A stretch of 64,000 nt of DNA, taken from positions 1 to 64,000 of the forward strand of contig CANIKO010000003.1 in the NCBI GenBank assembly GCA_947468275.1, in the 5' to 3' direction. Shown in pieces: positions 1-10,060 of the stretch. Position numbers and translations under genes: made by a program. The notes under the pieces are model-generated. The model was given only the letters and a program-made list of their open reading frames with translations. It was not told where the DNA came from and ran no database searches. The stretch comes from Bacteroidota bacterium. GTDB lineage: Bacteria > Bacteroidota > Bacteroidia > NS11-12g > UBA9320. Position 1 is the stretch's first letter. Each line of letters begins with the position of its first letter.

Positions 1-3000
1 TATTAGGATAGAATCTTTGTTGGAGCAACTGTTTCCGTCTTTAAAAGTATAGTAGATTTTGTTGTTTCCTTTATTGGCATTCAAAGGATTGAATTTACCC
101 GTTGAATCAATAAAGTTCCCTGAGAATTTTCCTCCAGTATTTACTTTAGGAACAATGGTTTTTATCCCTGCATTTTTACAGAATGGACCTGCAGCGGTAA
201 TAGAAGCATTGGGAATACTGTCAACTGTTATAGTTATTGTATCACGACCTACACAATTTGGTTGTTTAGTGCGATAATATACTTTGTTTGATTTTTTAGT
301 GGTTAGTTTTGGGTTGAAATTTCCTGCGGAATCTACATAGCTTCCTCCATAGAAAAATCCAGTTGTATTGTTCACGGTTAATTTAAAGCTATTACTATTT
401 CTGCATACAGGTTTAACAGTGTTTACAGTAATATTAGGGACAGAATCGACTTTGAAAAATCCGGTGTCAATATAGTTGCACCCTTTGGTATCTTTCACAG
501 TATAAAAAACTGTATTAGTCCCATATGTTGCTGAATCTACTTTTACCAAACCAACATTATTAACAGCCTTGTGGCCATAGAACGACCCTCCTTTTACAAA
601 AGGCAATAATCGAAACGTATCCAATTCTGAACATATGTCAGCCATACCTGTCAAAAGGCTGTCGTAAGTTTTTATAGAAGTTACTTTTATGGTATCGGGT
701 TTACTTAAACACTTATTATTATCGGTAACCTTAATTATGAAAGTTTTGGTTGACTTTACATATCGCATCGAATCCGTCTTTGAATCGTTCCAAGTAAAAG
801 TAAATGAACGCCCGGTCTTAGCAGGAATTACAACTAAACTTGGATTGTTTTGGGTTAAATAAAATTTCTTAATTCTGTGTTCAATAGCACATCCATAGTA
901 ATTGGTAGTACCACTCATTCCTGCTTTATAGCCAGTTTGGGTTCTAGTAGTAGCATCAAAGTAATTATCTATCAGTATTCCATCAATATAAATTAAAAAC
1001 CTTTGATTTTTATAAATCACTTTTACCTTGTACCAAGTTTCATTATTGAAATTTAAGGAGGTGCTGATTGTCCTAATTCTAGTTCCTTCCCAGTTTATTT
1101 GGATTTGATTGTAGTATTCGTCAAATGTTATTGAATAGCCACCTGTATTTTGGTAGTTTCCTGTGGGGCTTGATGAATTAAATAAATACAGATTTAGAGT
1201 TCCGTATTTACAGTTAGTAGCATTTCCCGTCCAAAAATCAAATCCAATATTAAAGGTATCTTTCAGTTTTAATGAATTTAGATCCCATTCAATATTACCA
1301 TACTTATATGACAAAGATGGAGTTAATGTAAGATATTTATTTGTCGTGTTATACGTAGCACTTGATATTAATTTACCACTTAAGGTTGCAGTATTCATCG
1401 GTTCATTTGCCAAATAGGGATTTGTATAATCAACTTTTGGTTTTAGTAGTACCGAATCGTGCCAGCAAAAGGAAGTGTCTTTACCAAATTTTACTTCTGG
1501 TAAAGGGTTTACTTGCACATACACACTATCTTCATAATTACAAGCACTTCGCATTTTTAGAATTATGTTATCAAAAAAGGCATATGTGGGGGTGGCACTC
1601 ACTGTATTAATAGCTTGTAAAATGACTTTTAATTTGCGGGTTTTGGGTGGTGTAGTCCTTGAATGGGTTAGTTTAAGCCAGCTTCCAATGTTAGTAATAA
1701 TACCACTTTGATATATAGCCAATAAGTTATTTTTGGAATCATAATATTCCAATATTACTTGGCCTTGATCAGGAGTCGCTTCGGGGTAAGTTTGAACATA
1801 ACTTATTAATGATGTTTTCCCTAAGCCGGCATCAATAATCATTGAATCTTTGCTTATATCCACAACTTGGTATAATTCATAGGTTCCTGCAGTGTAGGTA
1901 TTTACTGTCTCAAAAAAATAATTACTGTCTTGTGCATAAAAATATCCGGATTGATTCGTCCAATTACCCGAAATAGCTGTCCATCCTTTTGAAGTTGGAG
2001 CACTTTCTGCATTTGCATTTATTAATAATTTTGGGGATTGCTGCATCCTGTAATAATACCAATCTGTTTTATTGACAGTAATTTTAGAACTAGTATCTCC
2101 GGTGCTCCAAATTCCTTTGCCGTGCGATAAACTCGCTTTCAGTGTAACACTATCGCCAACACAAATGGCAGTATCTTTATTGCTAATATCAATAAATGGA
2201 GCAAAAGGAACTGTTACCGTAATCGATAGGGAATCTTTGGTTCCCCTTGCTATATTTCTCACTACTAATTTTACGGTATAATCCTTTTCCTGTTTCAAAG
2301 GTGGATAGGCAAAATATGGATTCAGGCCTGTATCCTTTTTATTGTTATAGCCAAAATCCCATAGGTATCTTATTGAATCTCCGCGTGAGGAAGTATTAAT
2401 AAATTCAACAATATTTTCGGGGCAAGAAGTGTTGTAATAAAATACCGCATTGGGTTGAAAAATATTTATAGGATTACACGTAGTATCTGTATTTTTCTTT
2501 GCCTCCACTGTAAGTTGAATTTCGCCATTGGCATTATCGGGGGTAACAACCTGTACATAATAGGTTCCTTTTTTAATACAATTCAAAGTAAAAGAAGTTA
2601 GGGCATTGTTATTGCAAGGTGCCGGGGTTAAAGATTGACAATTTCCATAATAAGTTCTGTATCTTATTTCTGAGGATTTGGCATTGGTATTTTCTGCCAT
2701 TTTAAATTCTAAATCTACCTTAGTAGTATCTGTATAATCTACCACAAACCAGCTGGATTTATACCCTTTGGGACCAAATAGGCAGCCCATGTTTGAACCA
2801 TCTTCACCAAAATCAGTTCCAATCGTATGGCAATTGACTAATGCTCTATTGGAGACCGACTCAATCGTATCAATATTTAAAGGGATGGCAGATTTACAAT
2901 AGTCGCCACGGTGAAAATCAAAAAGAAGGCGAGGGTAGGCATAGTCACTGCATGATATTTGGTTACATTTGTTAATTTGTAAGTAATACCAACCCGGAGA

Positions 3001-6000
3001 AACGCAGGTATAAACGGTATAGTCCATTTTTGAAGTAAAGTTACTAGATCCACTAATATAGGGTTGATAAACCAAACCACTTAATGAATCCCCCGGTGTA
3101 ATGTTTTTAAAAAGTCGTATATACGCTTCACTATATTGATTAGTAGTAAGAAGCTTATCTCCTGAAAGGTAGCTATTAATGAAATTATAATATAAATAGC
3201 CTGTACTATCCACTTTAAATTTATACCACACTGTTCCATTGTTTCCGCCGCAGTATGGATAATATTTTCCATAATCAGCTGTATCTAATGTGGCACTAGA
3301 GAAATAATCAATATTACCTGAATAGACGATTCCTGATTTTAATGGTGGTATGGATTTAACCGTATCTACTTCCTGCAATAAAATCATATTATCAAAATAG
3401 GTATAATGATAATAATCTGAGTTTTTGTCCCTAGATTGCAATGAAACCCTAAGTTTTCTGGTATTGGCCGGAGTAGTATTGCTCAAAGTTTCTTTTAACC
3501 AAGAACCTATGTTGGCCTTAAATCCACTTTGGCTGGAACTTATAACACTTCCTGATGCATTTAGATACTCTAAAACCAGTTGAGTCTCATCGGGATTGGT
3601 TTGGCTGGCAGATTGAATATATCCACTAAATGTTGTTTTAGCCTTACCAGCATCTATGTAGCTTGAAAACTGGCTCACATCTACAGTTTGACTAAGTTCA
3701 GTATTAGAACTTGGAATATAGTATCCCCAAAAGCAGTAATTACCTTCCTTAGGAGCTGGCGAATTATATTGTATGAAACCCGAACTACCATTCCATCCAA
3801 TACTATTATTCTGTTCGGCGTTACCGTTTATTAATATATTCTGTTTATTAAAACCATTAATAATATTTGCTTGTGAGTAATGATCGTATTTTGTTTCAGG
3901 AACAAAAACACTGTCGTATTTTACTTGTAAGGAAATATGGCTATTAATCATTGAACCTGTTAAATTGTTAATGTCAACAACTACATAATATCTTTTGGGT
4001 TTTGAGGCTCCACATGAAGGCAAGACAAATGTTTCGGTCATATCTGAAGGATAATAACAGACATAATAATCAGTGGCTATGAATTTTAATCCACTTGCGG
4101 TTGTAGAGTCTAACTTACCTGTTTTTTTTAATGAATCTAAACTTAGCGAACCATCTTCGTCTGATTCATAAATGGAAAACCTGAAATTATAACCTTTATT
4201 GGCATAAGGGTTATAAGTCTGATCAATGGTATTAAGAGCGACTGTAACAGTTCCTTTGCCATTAACAATAAATGAATACCATAAATTGCGCTGGGGCGGG
4301 TAGTTATAATAATTATAATATAAATCATTACCCTTATATCTTACCATTGCTGAATCGTATGGATACATTACCGCATTAGTATCTTTTAAATACACATTTG
4401 GATTATATGAAACGTAGCAAATGCTGGGAGTAGGGTCAGTAAATTGTGCGCCGGTTTTGCATGTTACTAAATCATGGCTAGCAGGTAATGAACTATTAAT
4501 AGGATGGACATCCCCTTTTTTTCCGGTAACCCATTGCCCAGTGCCAGGTATAGAGCCAAAATCATAGGTGTTTTTGGCATGATCAAAGCGGGAAGTAGCT
4601 ATGCTATCAATATACATTACAGGACTTATGGTTGCCGTAACCCCCGATGTTCTTTTAATGAAATATACTAAAGTGTATTTGCCAGGTTTTAAATTACAAA
4701 ATTCAAAGTAGGTAGCGTTATAATTGCAATTTTGAATTGGAGTTGCAGTTGCTAGTTTTGCAGAATCTTTTCGCACATCAAAATTGTACATCTTTACTTT
4801 CGCACTGTAACCCACATTATTAACTAATCTTACAAAGGCATTCTTTTTAAGGGTAAACACATAATAAGCTATGTCCGTAGTTTTATTATCACATAAAATA
4901 CTTTTTGGAAAATGGTTAATAGGAGTGTCAAGGTCGCATTCAAATCGTTCTGTTGGGAATTTAAACTCAGCCAAATGTTGTGGCATGGCCTTAGTGCTAT
5001 AATTGGTATCGTAACTTAACGGTTTGTTCTTATTTATCAGACTATCAACAAATGCTGCTTTAAAGGGACGATTGAATTTTGGAAGAACTACCGAAGGTTT
5101 GGATGTAGTGATATAGAAATTTTTTGGATAGGCATAAAGTGAATATCCATTATAATCCACCCTTTTTGCCGAGTCATAATCCGCCCCATCCCTTGAAGCC
5201 ATAATAGTGTACCAACCGGGTAATAATGGTTCACACTGGGTGGTCGTTTTGCCCCAGTAATAACTATTTAAGCACTTCCATTTACCTGAATTATCCTCGT
5301 ACAGTTTTAAACCACTTTTTCCTTTTCTTATATCACCCTTAAATAGAGAAAATATAGTATTGTAATAAAAAGTAGGGGAAGCGATAGTAGTAACAGCTAT
5401 GGAATCTAAATAAAATACATGGTAACTGTTTTTTACACCGCAGCTTACCCCATCAATAGTATCGCGGTTGTTTAAGCAAGTAAATGTATCTGCCTGCGAA
5501 TAGTATGTTTTATAACTTTTTAAACTATCAATAAATTCAGCTTTGGCATAGGTATCAAACTTGCTTCGTGCATGGTAAAAATAGAAATATGGTTTTTCTG
5601 TTAATCCAATACTTGTATTGTCAAAAAATGATGCTATTGTATATTCTCCAGGTTCAATACAAATAAATTGAGAGCTTGTATATTTTCCCATACATTCGTT
5701 TAGAGGCTTTAGTCCGGTTAGTTTTTGCGGATAGGAACTTACGGATTGATTGTCACGCAATGTCAGGGCATTTCCTTTATATAAACGATGGTTTCCTCTG
5801 TATTGCGGATAGCTTCCGAGTATAAGACTATTAATTTGTAGCATTCCGCTATCGGCAATAGCATCACCTGTAACATCTCCAATTTTAAACACACGGTATA
5901 TTGCTTTGGTTAAAAAAGTATCGCAGCTACTTTCGGGCATTAGGGTATTATTACATGCTATTGTATCGGTCTTGGCATAAATGTATTTCCATTTGGGTAA

Positions 6001-7620
6001 GGCTTCAATTTTATTATTAATGACATTAATGGAGTCCGCTTCTCCTTTGGCATATAATGAAAACCTATTTCTTGTTGGAAGTTTGTTGGCATTTAGGTCT
6101 AATGTGTAATCTCTGCCTAAATGGTAACTACCGTTGCATGCCCAATAATTAGCTTTAGGGATAGTATCGGTTCCCAAAAGTTGAATGGTATAATCGCCTG
6201 GGTCTAAGCAATCAATAGTGTAATTAATGGTGCCTATTCCCCTGAATATTATATGATTTGTATCAATATCATTACAATTATTAGTAATTGTATCTTTAAA
6301 TAACCTAAATCCAGTATAGTAGTATAAGTCGGAATTGGAATTATAATTGTATCTAAAAAAAAGTTCCAATCGGGTTTGTTCTGTTAGTTTAAATGTTACC
6401 CATTGATTGAGATTATAGCGCCAGCCATTCTGCTTTACCCCACCAGCAGGCATCGCATTACTACATGAATAATTGTTGATATAAGAGCCACATGAAAAGC
6501 CTACATTTTTACTTGTTGCGCCTTTTATGACACCTAAATTTTTAGCAATTCCCAGTTTGGGTTGATAATACCCTGAATCAAATTCGCTATTATGACTTTC
6601 TATTGTTAGTCTTATTTTTCTGTCAATATCTTTATGAAAGAGTAGTTGAAAACTATAATACTGCCCCGAATCAAAAAAGCATTTATAGGGTCTTGCCACG
6701 TCATAGCAATTAGAAGGATAGCACAAGGAGGCATTACTGAAATCATTAAAATTTGAATCAAGGAGTTGAAGGCCTGATGTTTTCCGACAATCTCCCTTAA
6801 ATAATCGGAATGCTGCAGTATCATTAGCGCCAAAGCAAGCCCATGGAGCACTTAATTTAATCTGAGTAAAATCCGAATTATCTTTAGCCTTAAATACAAA
6901 CCATGCACTTTGATTATAGGCTGCATAGTTTTTTCCAATGGGTTTAAAAAGTTCGGTAGAATCCTTAACTGTGTAACATCCTAATTCGAAATCAATATAA
7001 TTTGAATTATTTCTTATTTGACCTACTAAATTATTACCAAAATTGTAAGCACTGTCTTTTGCGTCGTATTTAGCATTTGTTATTGCGCTATTTTCATAAG
7101 GAAATGAGGTGGTTACTTCTAAATAAACCTTTCCAGCTGCGCGTGTTTTAGCACTCACTTGGACCATGTACCAGCCTGGATCCATGCATGGATGGAACGA
7201 ACTTCCAAATTGATTTAAAGTAGTAAGTTTGGCTGCCGTAGCCGCTGATGAACCTGGTAAACAGGTGTTTGAAAAATACGTGGTGAACCCACAATCTTTA
7301 ATGGCAATTTTATTGGCATTTTGTTTTAATTCTAATAAAATCCCTCGGCGGGTAGGTAAATAAAATTTAAACCAAATGGAGCGTTTATCATTTCCAGCAG
7401 TAATTAATGAGCTATGGAAAAATTCACCAACCTGAACTGTGGCACTATCTATATTAATAGAGTCGCTTTGGTAACTACCAATTCCAAAACCGCTATTCCC
7501 AATTTTTAGGATTTTTGATTTATGGCAGCTGTCATTTGCAGGCTTCTGAGCATATAAATTTTCAAAACATATAAGACATAAAACATATAAGACAATTTTT
7601 AGAAAAATTTGTTTATTCAA
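1..7620 (-). CDS. giant secreted multidomain surface protein, C-terminus beyond window
   Basis: One minus-strand frame stays open from 7620 to the window edge, giving at least 2540 residues; the end of the protein is missing. The start is a TTG at 7620, because an in-frame stop lies at 7633-7635 and no ATG follows for more than 140 codons. It opens with a signal peptide (MNKQIFLKIVLYVLCLICF, cleavage after NLYAQ). Residues about 50-1700 hold repeated PPC-like beta-sandwich modules that end in a C-x-x-PG-x-Y pattern (about residues 146, 472, 656, 801, 977, 1541, and a variant at 1687). Then come two related carbohydrate-binding-like domains (about 1261-1414 and 1861-2021, both with NxNAE and IGSWLK motifs), a PKD domain (about 1724-1797, WDFG), an LamG/lectin-like domain (about 2068-2251), and about 75-residue Ig-like repeats with a G-x-F-x-G core. 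A T9SS sorting domain is expected outside the window. Likely an adhesin or gliding-type surface protein; the ligand is unknown. Confidence 0.85.
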   Translation of the reverse strand, partial: MNKQIFLKIVLYVLCLICFENLYAQKPANDSCHKSKILKIGNSGFGIGSYQSDSINIDSATVQVGEFFHSSLITAGNDKRSIWFKFYLPTRRGILLELKQNANKIAIKDCGFTTYFSNTCLPGSSAATAAKLTTLNQFGSSFHPCMDPGWYMVQVSAKTRAAGKVYLEVTTSFPYENSAITNAKYDAKDSAYNFGNNLVGQIRNNSNYIDFELGCYTVKDSTELFKPIGKNYAAYNQSAWFVFKAKDNSDFTQIKLSAPWACFGANDTAAFRLFKGDCRKTSGLQLLDSNFNDFSNASLCYPSNCYDVARPYKCFFDSGQYYSFQLLFHKDIDRKIRLTIESHNSEFDSGYYQPKLGIAKNLGVIKGATSKNVGFSCGSYINNYSCSNAMPAGGVKQNGWRYNLNQWVTFKLTEQTRLELFFRYNYNSNSDLYYYTGFRLFKDTITNNCNDIDTNHIIFRGIGTINYTIDCLDPGDYTIQLLGTDTIPKANYWACNGSYHLGRDYTLDLNANKLPTRNRFSLYAKGEADSINVINNKIEALPKWKYIYAKTDTIACNNTLMPESSCDTFLTKAIYRVFKIGDVTGDAIADSGMLQINSLILGSYPQYRGNHRLYKGNALTLRDNQSVSSYPQKLTGLKPLNECMGKYTSSQFICIEPGEYTIASFFDNTSIGLTEKPYFYFYHARSKFDTYAKAEFIDSLKSYKTYYSQADTFTCLNNRDTIDGVSCGVKNSYHVFYLDSIAVTTIASPTFYYNTIFSLFKGDIRKGKSGLKLYEDNSGKWKCLNSYYWGKTTTQCEPLLPGWYTIMASRDGADYDSAKRVDYNGYSLYAYPKNFYITTSKPSVVLPKFNRPFKAAFVDSLINKNKPLSYDTNYSTKAMPQHLAEFKFPTERFECDLDTPINHFPKSILCDNKTTDIAYYVFTLKKNAFVRLVNNVGYSAKVKMYNFDVRKDSAKLATATPIQNCNYNATYFEFCNLKPGKYTLVYFIKRTSGVTATISPVMYIDSIATSRFDHAKNTYDFGSIPGTGQWVTGKKGDVHPINSSLPASHDLVTCKTGAQFTDPTPSICYVSYNPNVYLKDTNAVMYPYDSAMVRYKGNDLYYNYYNYPPQRNLWYSFIVNGKGTVTVALNTIDQTYNPYANKGYNFRFSIYESDEDGSLSLDSLKKTGKLDSTTASGLKFIATDYYVCYYPSDMTETFVLPSCGASKPKRYYVVVDINNLTGSMINSHISLQVKYDSVFVPETKYDHYSQANIINGFNKQNILINGNAEQNNSIGWNGSSGFIQYNSPAPKEGNYCFWGYYIPSSNTELSQTVDVSQFSSYIDAGKAKTTFSGYIQSASQTNPDETQLVLEYLNASGSVISSSQSGFKANIGSWLKETLSNTTPANTRKLRVSLQSRDKNSDYYHYTYFDNMILLQEVDTVKSIPPLKSGIVYSGNIDYFSSATLDTADYGKYYPYCGGNNGTVWYKFKVDSTGYLYYNFINSYLSGDKLLTTNQYSEAYIRLFKNITPGDSLSGLVYQPYISGSSNFTSKMDYTVYTCVSPGWYYLQINKCNQISCSDYAYPRLLFDFHRGDYCKSAIPLNIDTIESVSNRALVNCHTIGTDFGEDGSNMGCLFGPKGYKSSWFVVDYTDTTKVDLEFKMAENTNAKSSEIRYRTYYGNCQSLTPAPCNNNALTSFTLNCIKKGTYYVQVVTPDNANGEIQLTVEAKKNTDTTCNPINIFQPNAVFYYNTSCPENIVEFINTSSRGDSIRYLWDFGYNNKKDTGLNPYFAYPPLKQEKDYTVKLVVRNIARGTKDSLSITVTVPFAPFIDISNKDTAICVGDSVTLKASLSHGKGIWSTGDTSSKITVNKTDWYYYRMQQSPKLLINANAESAPTSKGWTAISGNWTNQSGYFYAQDSNYFFETVNTYTAGTYELYQVVDISKDSMIIDAGLGKTSLISYVQTYPEATPDQGQVILEYYDSKNNLLAIYQSGIITNIGSWLKLTHSRTTPPKTRKLKVILQAINTVSATPTYAFFDNIILKMRSACNYEDSVYVQVNPLPEVKFGKDTSFCWHDSVLLKPKVDYTNPYLANEPMNTATLSGKLISSATYNTTNKYLTLTPSLSYKYGNIEWDLNSLKLKDTFNIGFDFWTGNATNCKYGTLNLYLFNSSSPTGNYQNTGGYSITFDEYYNQIQINWEGTRIRTISTSLNFNNETWYKVKVIYKNQRFLIYIDGILIDNYFDATTRTQTGYKAGMSGTTNYYGCAIEHRIKKFYLTQNNPSLVVIPAKTGRSFTFTWNDSKTDSMRYVKSTKTFIIKVTDNNKCLSKPDTIKVTSIKTYDSLLTGMADICSELDTFRLLPFVKGGSFYGHKAVNNVGLVKVDSATYGTNTVFYTVKDTKGCNYIDTGFFKVDSVPNITVNTVKPVCRNSNSFKLTVNNTTGFFYGGSYVDSAGNFNPKLTTKKSNKVYYRTKQPNCVGRDTITITVDSIPNASITAAGPFCKNAGIKTIVPKVNTGGKFSGNFIDSTGKFNPLNANKGNNKIYYTFKDGNSCSNKDSILI

Positions 7621-7848
7621 AATGTTATCGTGTTAATCAATTCTCGAAAATAAGTCTTATTGATCAAATTAAAATTTTATTTTCTTTCTACTTGTCTTGT
7701 TTTTAATTGTCATTAACACATTTACTAAACTCAATATGAAGGGAGATTTGGTCATTAATGACAAACTATTTCAGGCTAAAACATTCACAAAAAATGCCTT
7801 ATTTTCGCATTCATGAATAATAATGTTAACTAAATTATCCAAAAAAAT

Positions 7849-8313
7849 ATGAGCCTACCTGATAATTTGGATATTGCTATCCTCAACATTCTTCAAAATG
7901 ATTCGACCATTACGGTAAAAGAAATTGCTGAAAAAATTGGTCTTTCGGCAACACCAACCTATGAGCGTGTTAAGCGGATGGAACAAAATAAAATTATCAC
8001 TAAATATGTCGCTTTAGTGGATAGAGAAAAAGTTGGATTAAGCTTACTCGTGTATTGCAATATTGTTTTGAAAGAACAATCCAAAAAGGAATTAATGAGT
8101 TTTGAAAATTCAGTTTTAAAAATGCCCGAAGTGCTTGAAGTTATTAGCATTTCAGGTACGTATGATTACATGCTAAAAATTGTTGCAAAAGATATTTCTT
8201 CTTATAACGATTTCGTGGTTAATGTAATTTCAAATATTCCAAATATTGGGCAATACCACAGCAGTATTGTTTTAAATGAGGTAAAAAGAGAAACCGCACT
8301 TAAGATTCTATAA
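7849..8313 (+). CDS. Lrp/AsnC family transcriptional regulator
   Basis: The 154-residue product has the usual length and layout of the family: an N-terminal AsnC-type winged helix (about residues 4-60, LDIAILNILQNDSTITVKEI) and a C-terminal RAM ligand-binding domain (about 65-150, ending in the typical SSIVLNEVK strand). Such proteins bind DNA as dimers or octamers and sense amino acids. It is transcribed towards the arginine gene cluster, and its last bases overlap the tail of the decayed argH on the other strand. Control of the arginine genes or of an amino acid response is a reasonable inference from position, but no operator was identified. Confidence 0.9.
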   Translation: MSLPDNLDIAILNILQNDSTITVKEIAEKIGLSATPTYERVKRMEQNKIITKYVALVDREKVGLSLLVYCNIVLKEQSKKELMSFENSVLKMPEVLEVISISGTYDYMLKIVAKDISSYNDFVVNVISNIPNIGQYHSSIVLNEVKRETALKIL

Positions 8314-8966
8314 GTTCTGTTTGTTTAAAATAGTTTCTATCGCACTATTAAATTCTATCACAATCTGATCGTTGCATAAATTACCTATGCTCCCTTCGTG
8401 GGTGTGATTCATTTGTTTTGACGGATGAAAGTTTCCAGCATCCATTTTTGCCCCTATCTTTTTATAGGCATCGCTAATTGTTAGTGTGTGTATCCCGGTA
8501 GATATTTTTCTTTATGGACTTCACTTAATTCAATTAACAATTTAAAAAGTGGTTCGATGTGCCCCGTTATTTCCCGTATTTGGTGGCGAAGGAATAGTTT
8601 TATATCCAATAATATTTGATCATTTCTTGATCTTGCACTATGTATTTTTTTACCTGCTTCGCCAATTCGTTCCGTTAATAAAAATTCTATTTGGGAATGA
8701 ATATCTTCTATTCCATCATCAATTATAAAATTTCCTGATTTAATTTCACCCAAGATGTTTTTTAATTATTACTCAACGGATTTCCATTCGTTAGTTGTTA
8801 GTAAGCCAACAGTTTCTAGCATTTCGGCATGAGCCAAAGAGCCTATTATATCAAATTCGGCTAATTGCAAATCAAACTTTGTATCCTCCCCAACCGTAAA
8901 TTTTTCAATTATTTTAGCATATTGATTAGCTGAGTCATTATCTTTATGCCATATTTTTTTGCTTAT
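8308..8966 (-). pseudogene. argH: argininosuccinate lyase remnant (argH)
   Basis: Three blocks of argininosuccinate lyase lie in order at the end of the arginine operon. Block one (8774-8960) reads IWHKDNDSANQYAKIIEKF and continues to NEWKSVE, then hits two consecutive TAA codons (8766-8771). Block two (8481-8765, same frame) holds the conserved HSARSRNDQ segment and ends at LPGYTH plus a stop. Block three, in another frame, resumes at TLTISDAYKKIG and keeps the HTHEGSIGN motif to the C-terminus. The middle of the enzyme, including the GSSxMPxKxNP signature loop, is missing, so about half of a normal 440-460 residue enzyme is gone. No ATG remains at the start (ATA at 8964-8966). It cannot make active ArgH. 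Confidence 0.9.
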
Positions 8967-8968
8967 AT

Positions 8969-10060
8969 TTAAATAATTTGTAAAAGCATTTTTATGTAAA
9001 GCTCTATCCCTTCATTCACCTCATCGATAAAAATAAACTCATCACTGCTGTGGGAACGCAATGAATTTCCTGGGCCTATTTTTACGGAAGGGAAATTCAT
9101 GACGGCCATATCGGAAGTGGTTGGACTTCCATATGTTGATTTCCCTAAGTGGATACCAGCTTTTACAAATGGATGATGAATGTCTATGGATGAAGGATTT
9201 AAACGCAACGACCGTTCCTTTATCTCGCTGCTAATATTCCCGCGGACTATTTCAATTACCTCCCGATTGCTGTATACTTCTGTGGTGCGAATATCAACTG
9301 TAAATTCACATTGGTCGGGAATAATGTTGTGCAGGATGCCTGATTTAATCATCGTAACACTCATTTTAACATCACCTAGCAAGTCTGATTTTTTAGGATA
9401 TTTAAAGGAGTTGAACCATTCAATATCTTTCATCGCATTAATAATTGCATTATCCAAATTATTATGTGCAGCATGCGATGATGTGCCTTTTGCAACGCAA
9501 TCAATGACTAGCAAGCCTTTTTCAGCAATTGCCAAATTCATCTCAGTGGGTTCACCAACAATCGCAAAATCAATATTGCCTAATTTTTCAAGAATTGAAG
9601 CTACGCCGCTGTCGCCTGAATTCTCTTCCTCAGCAGTTGCAGCAAAAATGATATTGTATTTTAAGTTTTCCATTTGATAGAAAAATACAAATGCGTACAT
9701 TAAACTCACCAAGGCGCCACCTGCATCATTGCTGCCCAATCCAAATAGTTTTTTTTCATTTTCTATTGGCTCAAATGGGTTAAGCGTATAACCTGAATTG
9801 GGTTTAACCGTGTCGTGATGAGAATTTAGAAGGATAGTAGGTAAGTTTGGATTATAAAATTTATTCCTTACCCAAACATTATTTCCTTGTCTAAATGTTT
9901 CAATTTTCTTTTGTTGTAAAGAATGTTCAATCCAATCGGCCGTAAAGTTTTCTTCTTTGCTGAATGAAGGAATGGAGATTAATTTTTTCAGTAAATCAAT
10001 AGCTTCCTGTTTAATTTCACCTAGAAAAATTGGATTAGAGAGTGAGGTAAGTTCCTTCAT
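8969..10060 (-). CDS. argE: acetylornithine deacetylase, M20 metallopeptidase family
   Basis: A 363-residue M20 family enzyme. It should hydrolyse N-acetylornithine to ornithine and acetate in the cytoplasm with two metal ions. The metal-binding motifs are visible: SHHDTVKP near residue 82, the Asp of GLGSNDAGGA near 112, the Glu pair of ATAEEENSGD near 144, and VGEPTE near 169. The middle dimerisation domain follows (AKGTSSHAAH). It overlaps the end of argB by 26 bases, which points to coupled translation. In related Bacteroidota operons this gene precedes argH, and here the argH remnant follows directly. Confidence 0.88.
   Translation of the reverse strand: MKELTSLSNPIFLGEIKQEAIDLLKKLISIPSFSKEENFTADWIEHSLQQKKIETFRQGNNVWVRNKFYNPNLPTILLNSHHDTVKPNSGYTLNPFEPIENEKKLFGLGSNDAGGALVSLMYAFVFFYQMENLKYNIIFAATAEEENSGDSGVASILEKLGNIDFAIVGEPTEMNLAIAEKGLLVIDCVAKGTSSHAAHNNLDNAIINAMKDIEWFNSFKYPKKSDLLGDVKMSVTMIKSGILHNIIPDQCEFTVDIRTTEVYSNREVIEIVRGNISSEIKERSLRLNPSSIDIHHPFVKAGIHLGKSTYGSPTTSDMAVMNFPSVKIGPGNSLRSHSSDEFIFIDEVNEGIELYIKMLLQII

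Noticed and set aside
1163-1610. Short plus-strand and other-frame reading frames inside the giant gene
   Set aside because: They lie opposite or across a continuous 2540-codon minus-strand frame with signal peptide and domain motifs, and have no family features of their own.
10035-10060. argB/argE overlap as a frameshift or wrong start
   Set aside because: Both proteins are complete against their families; a 26-base overlap is acceptable for coupled operon genes.
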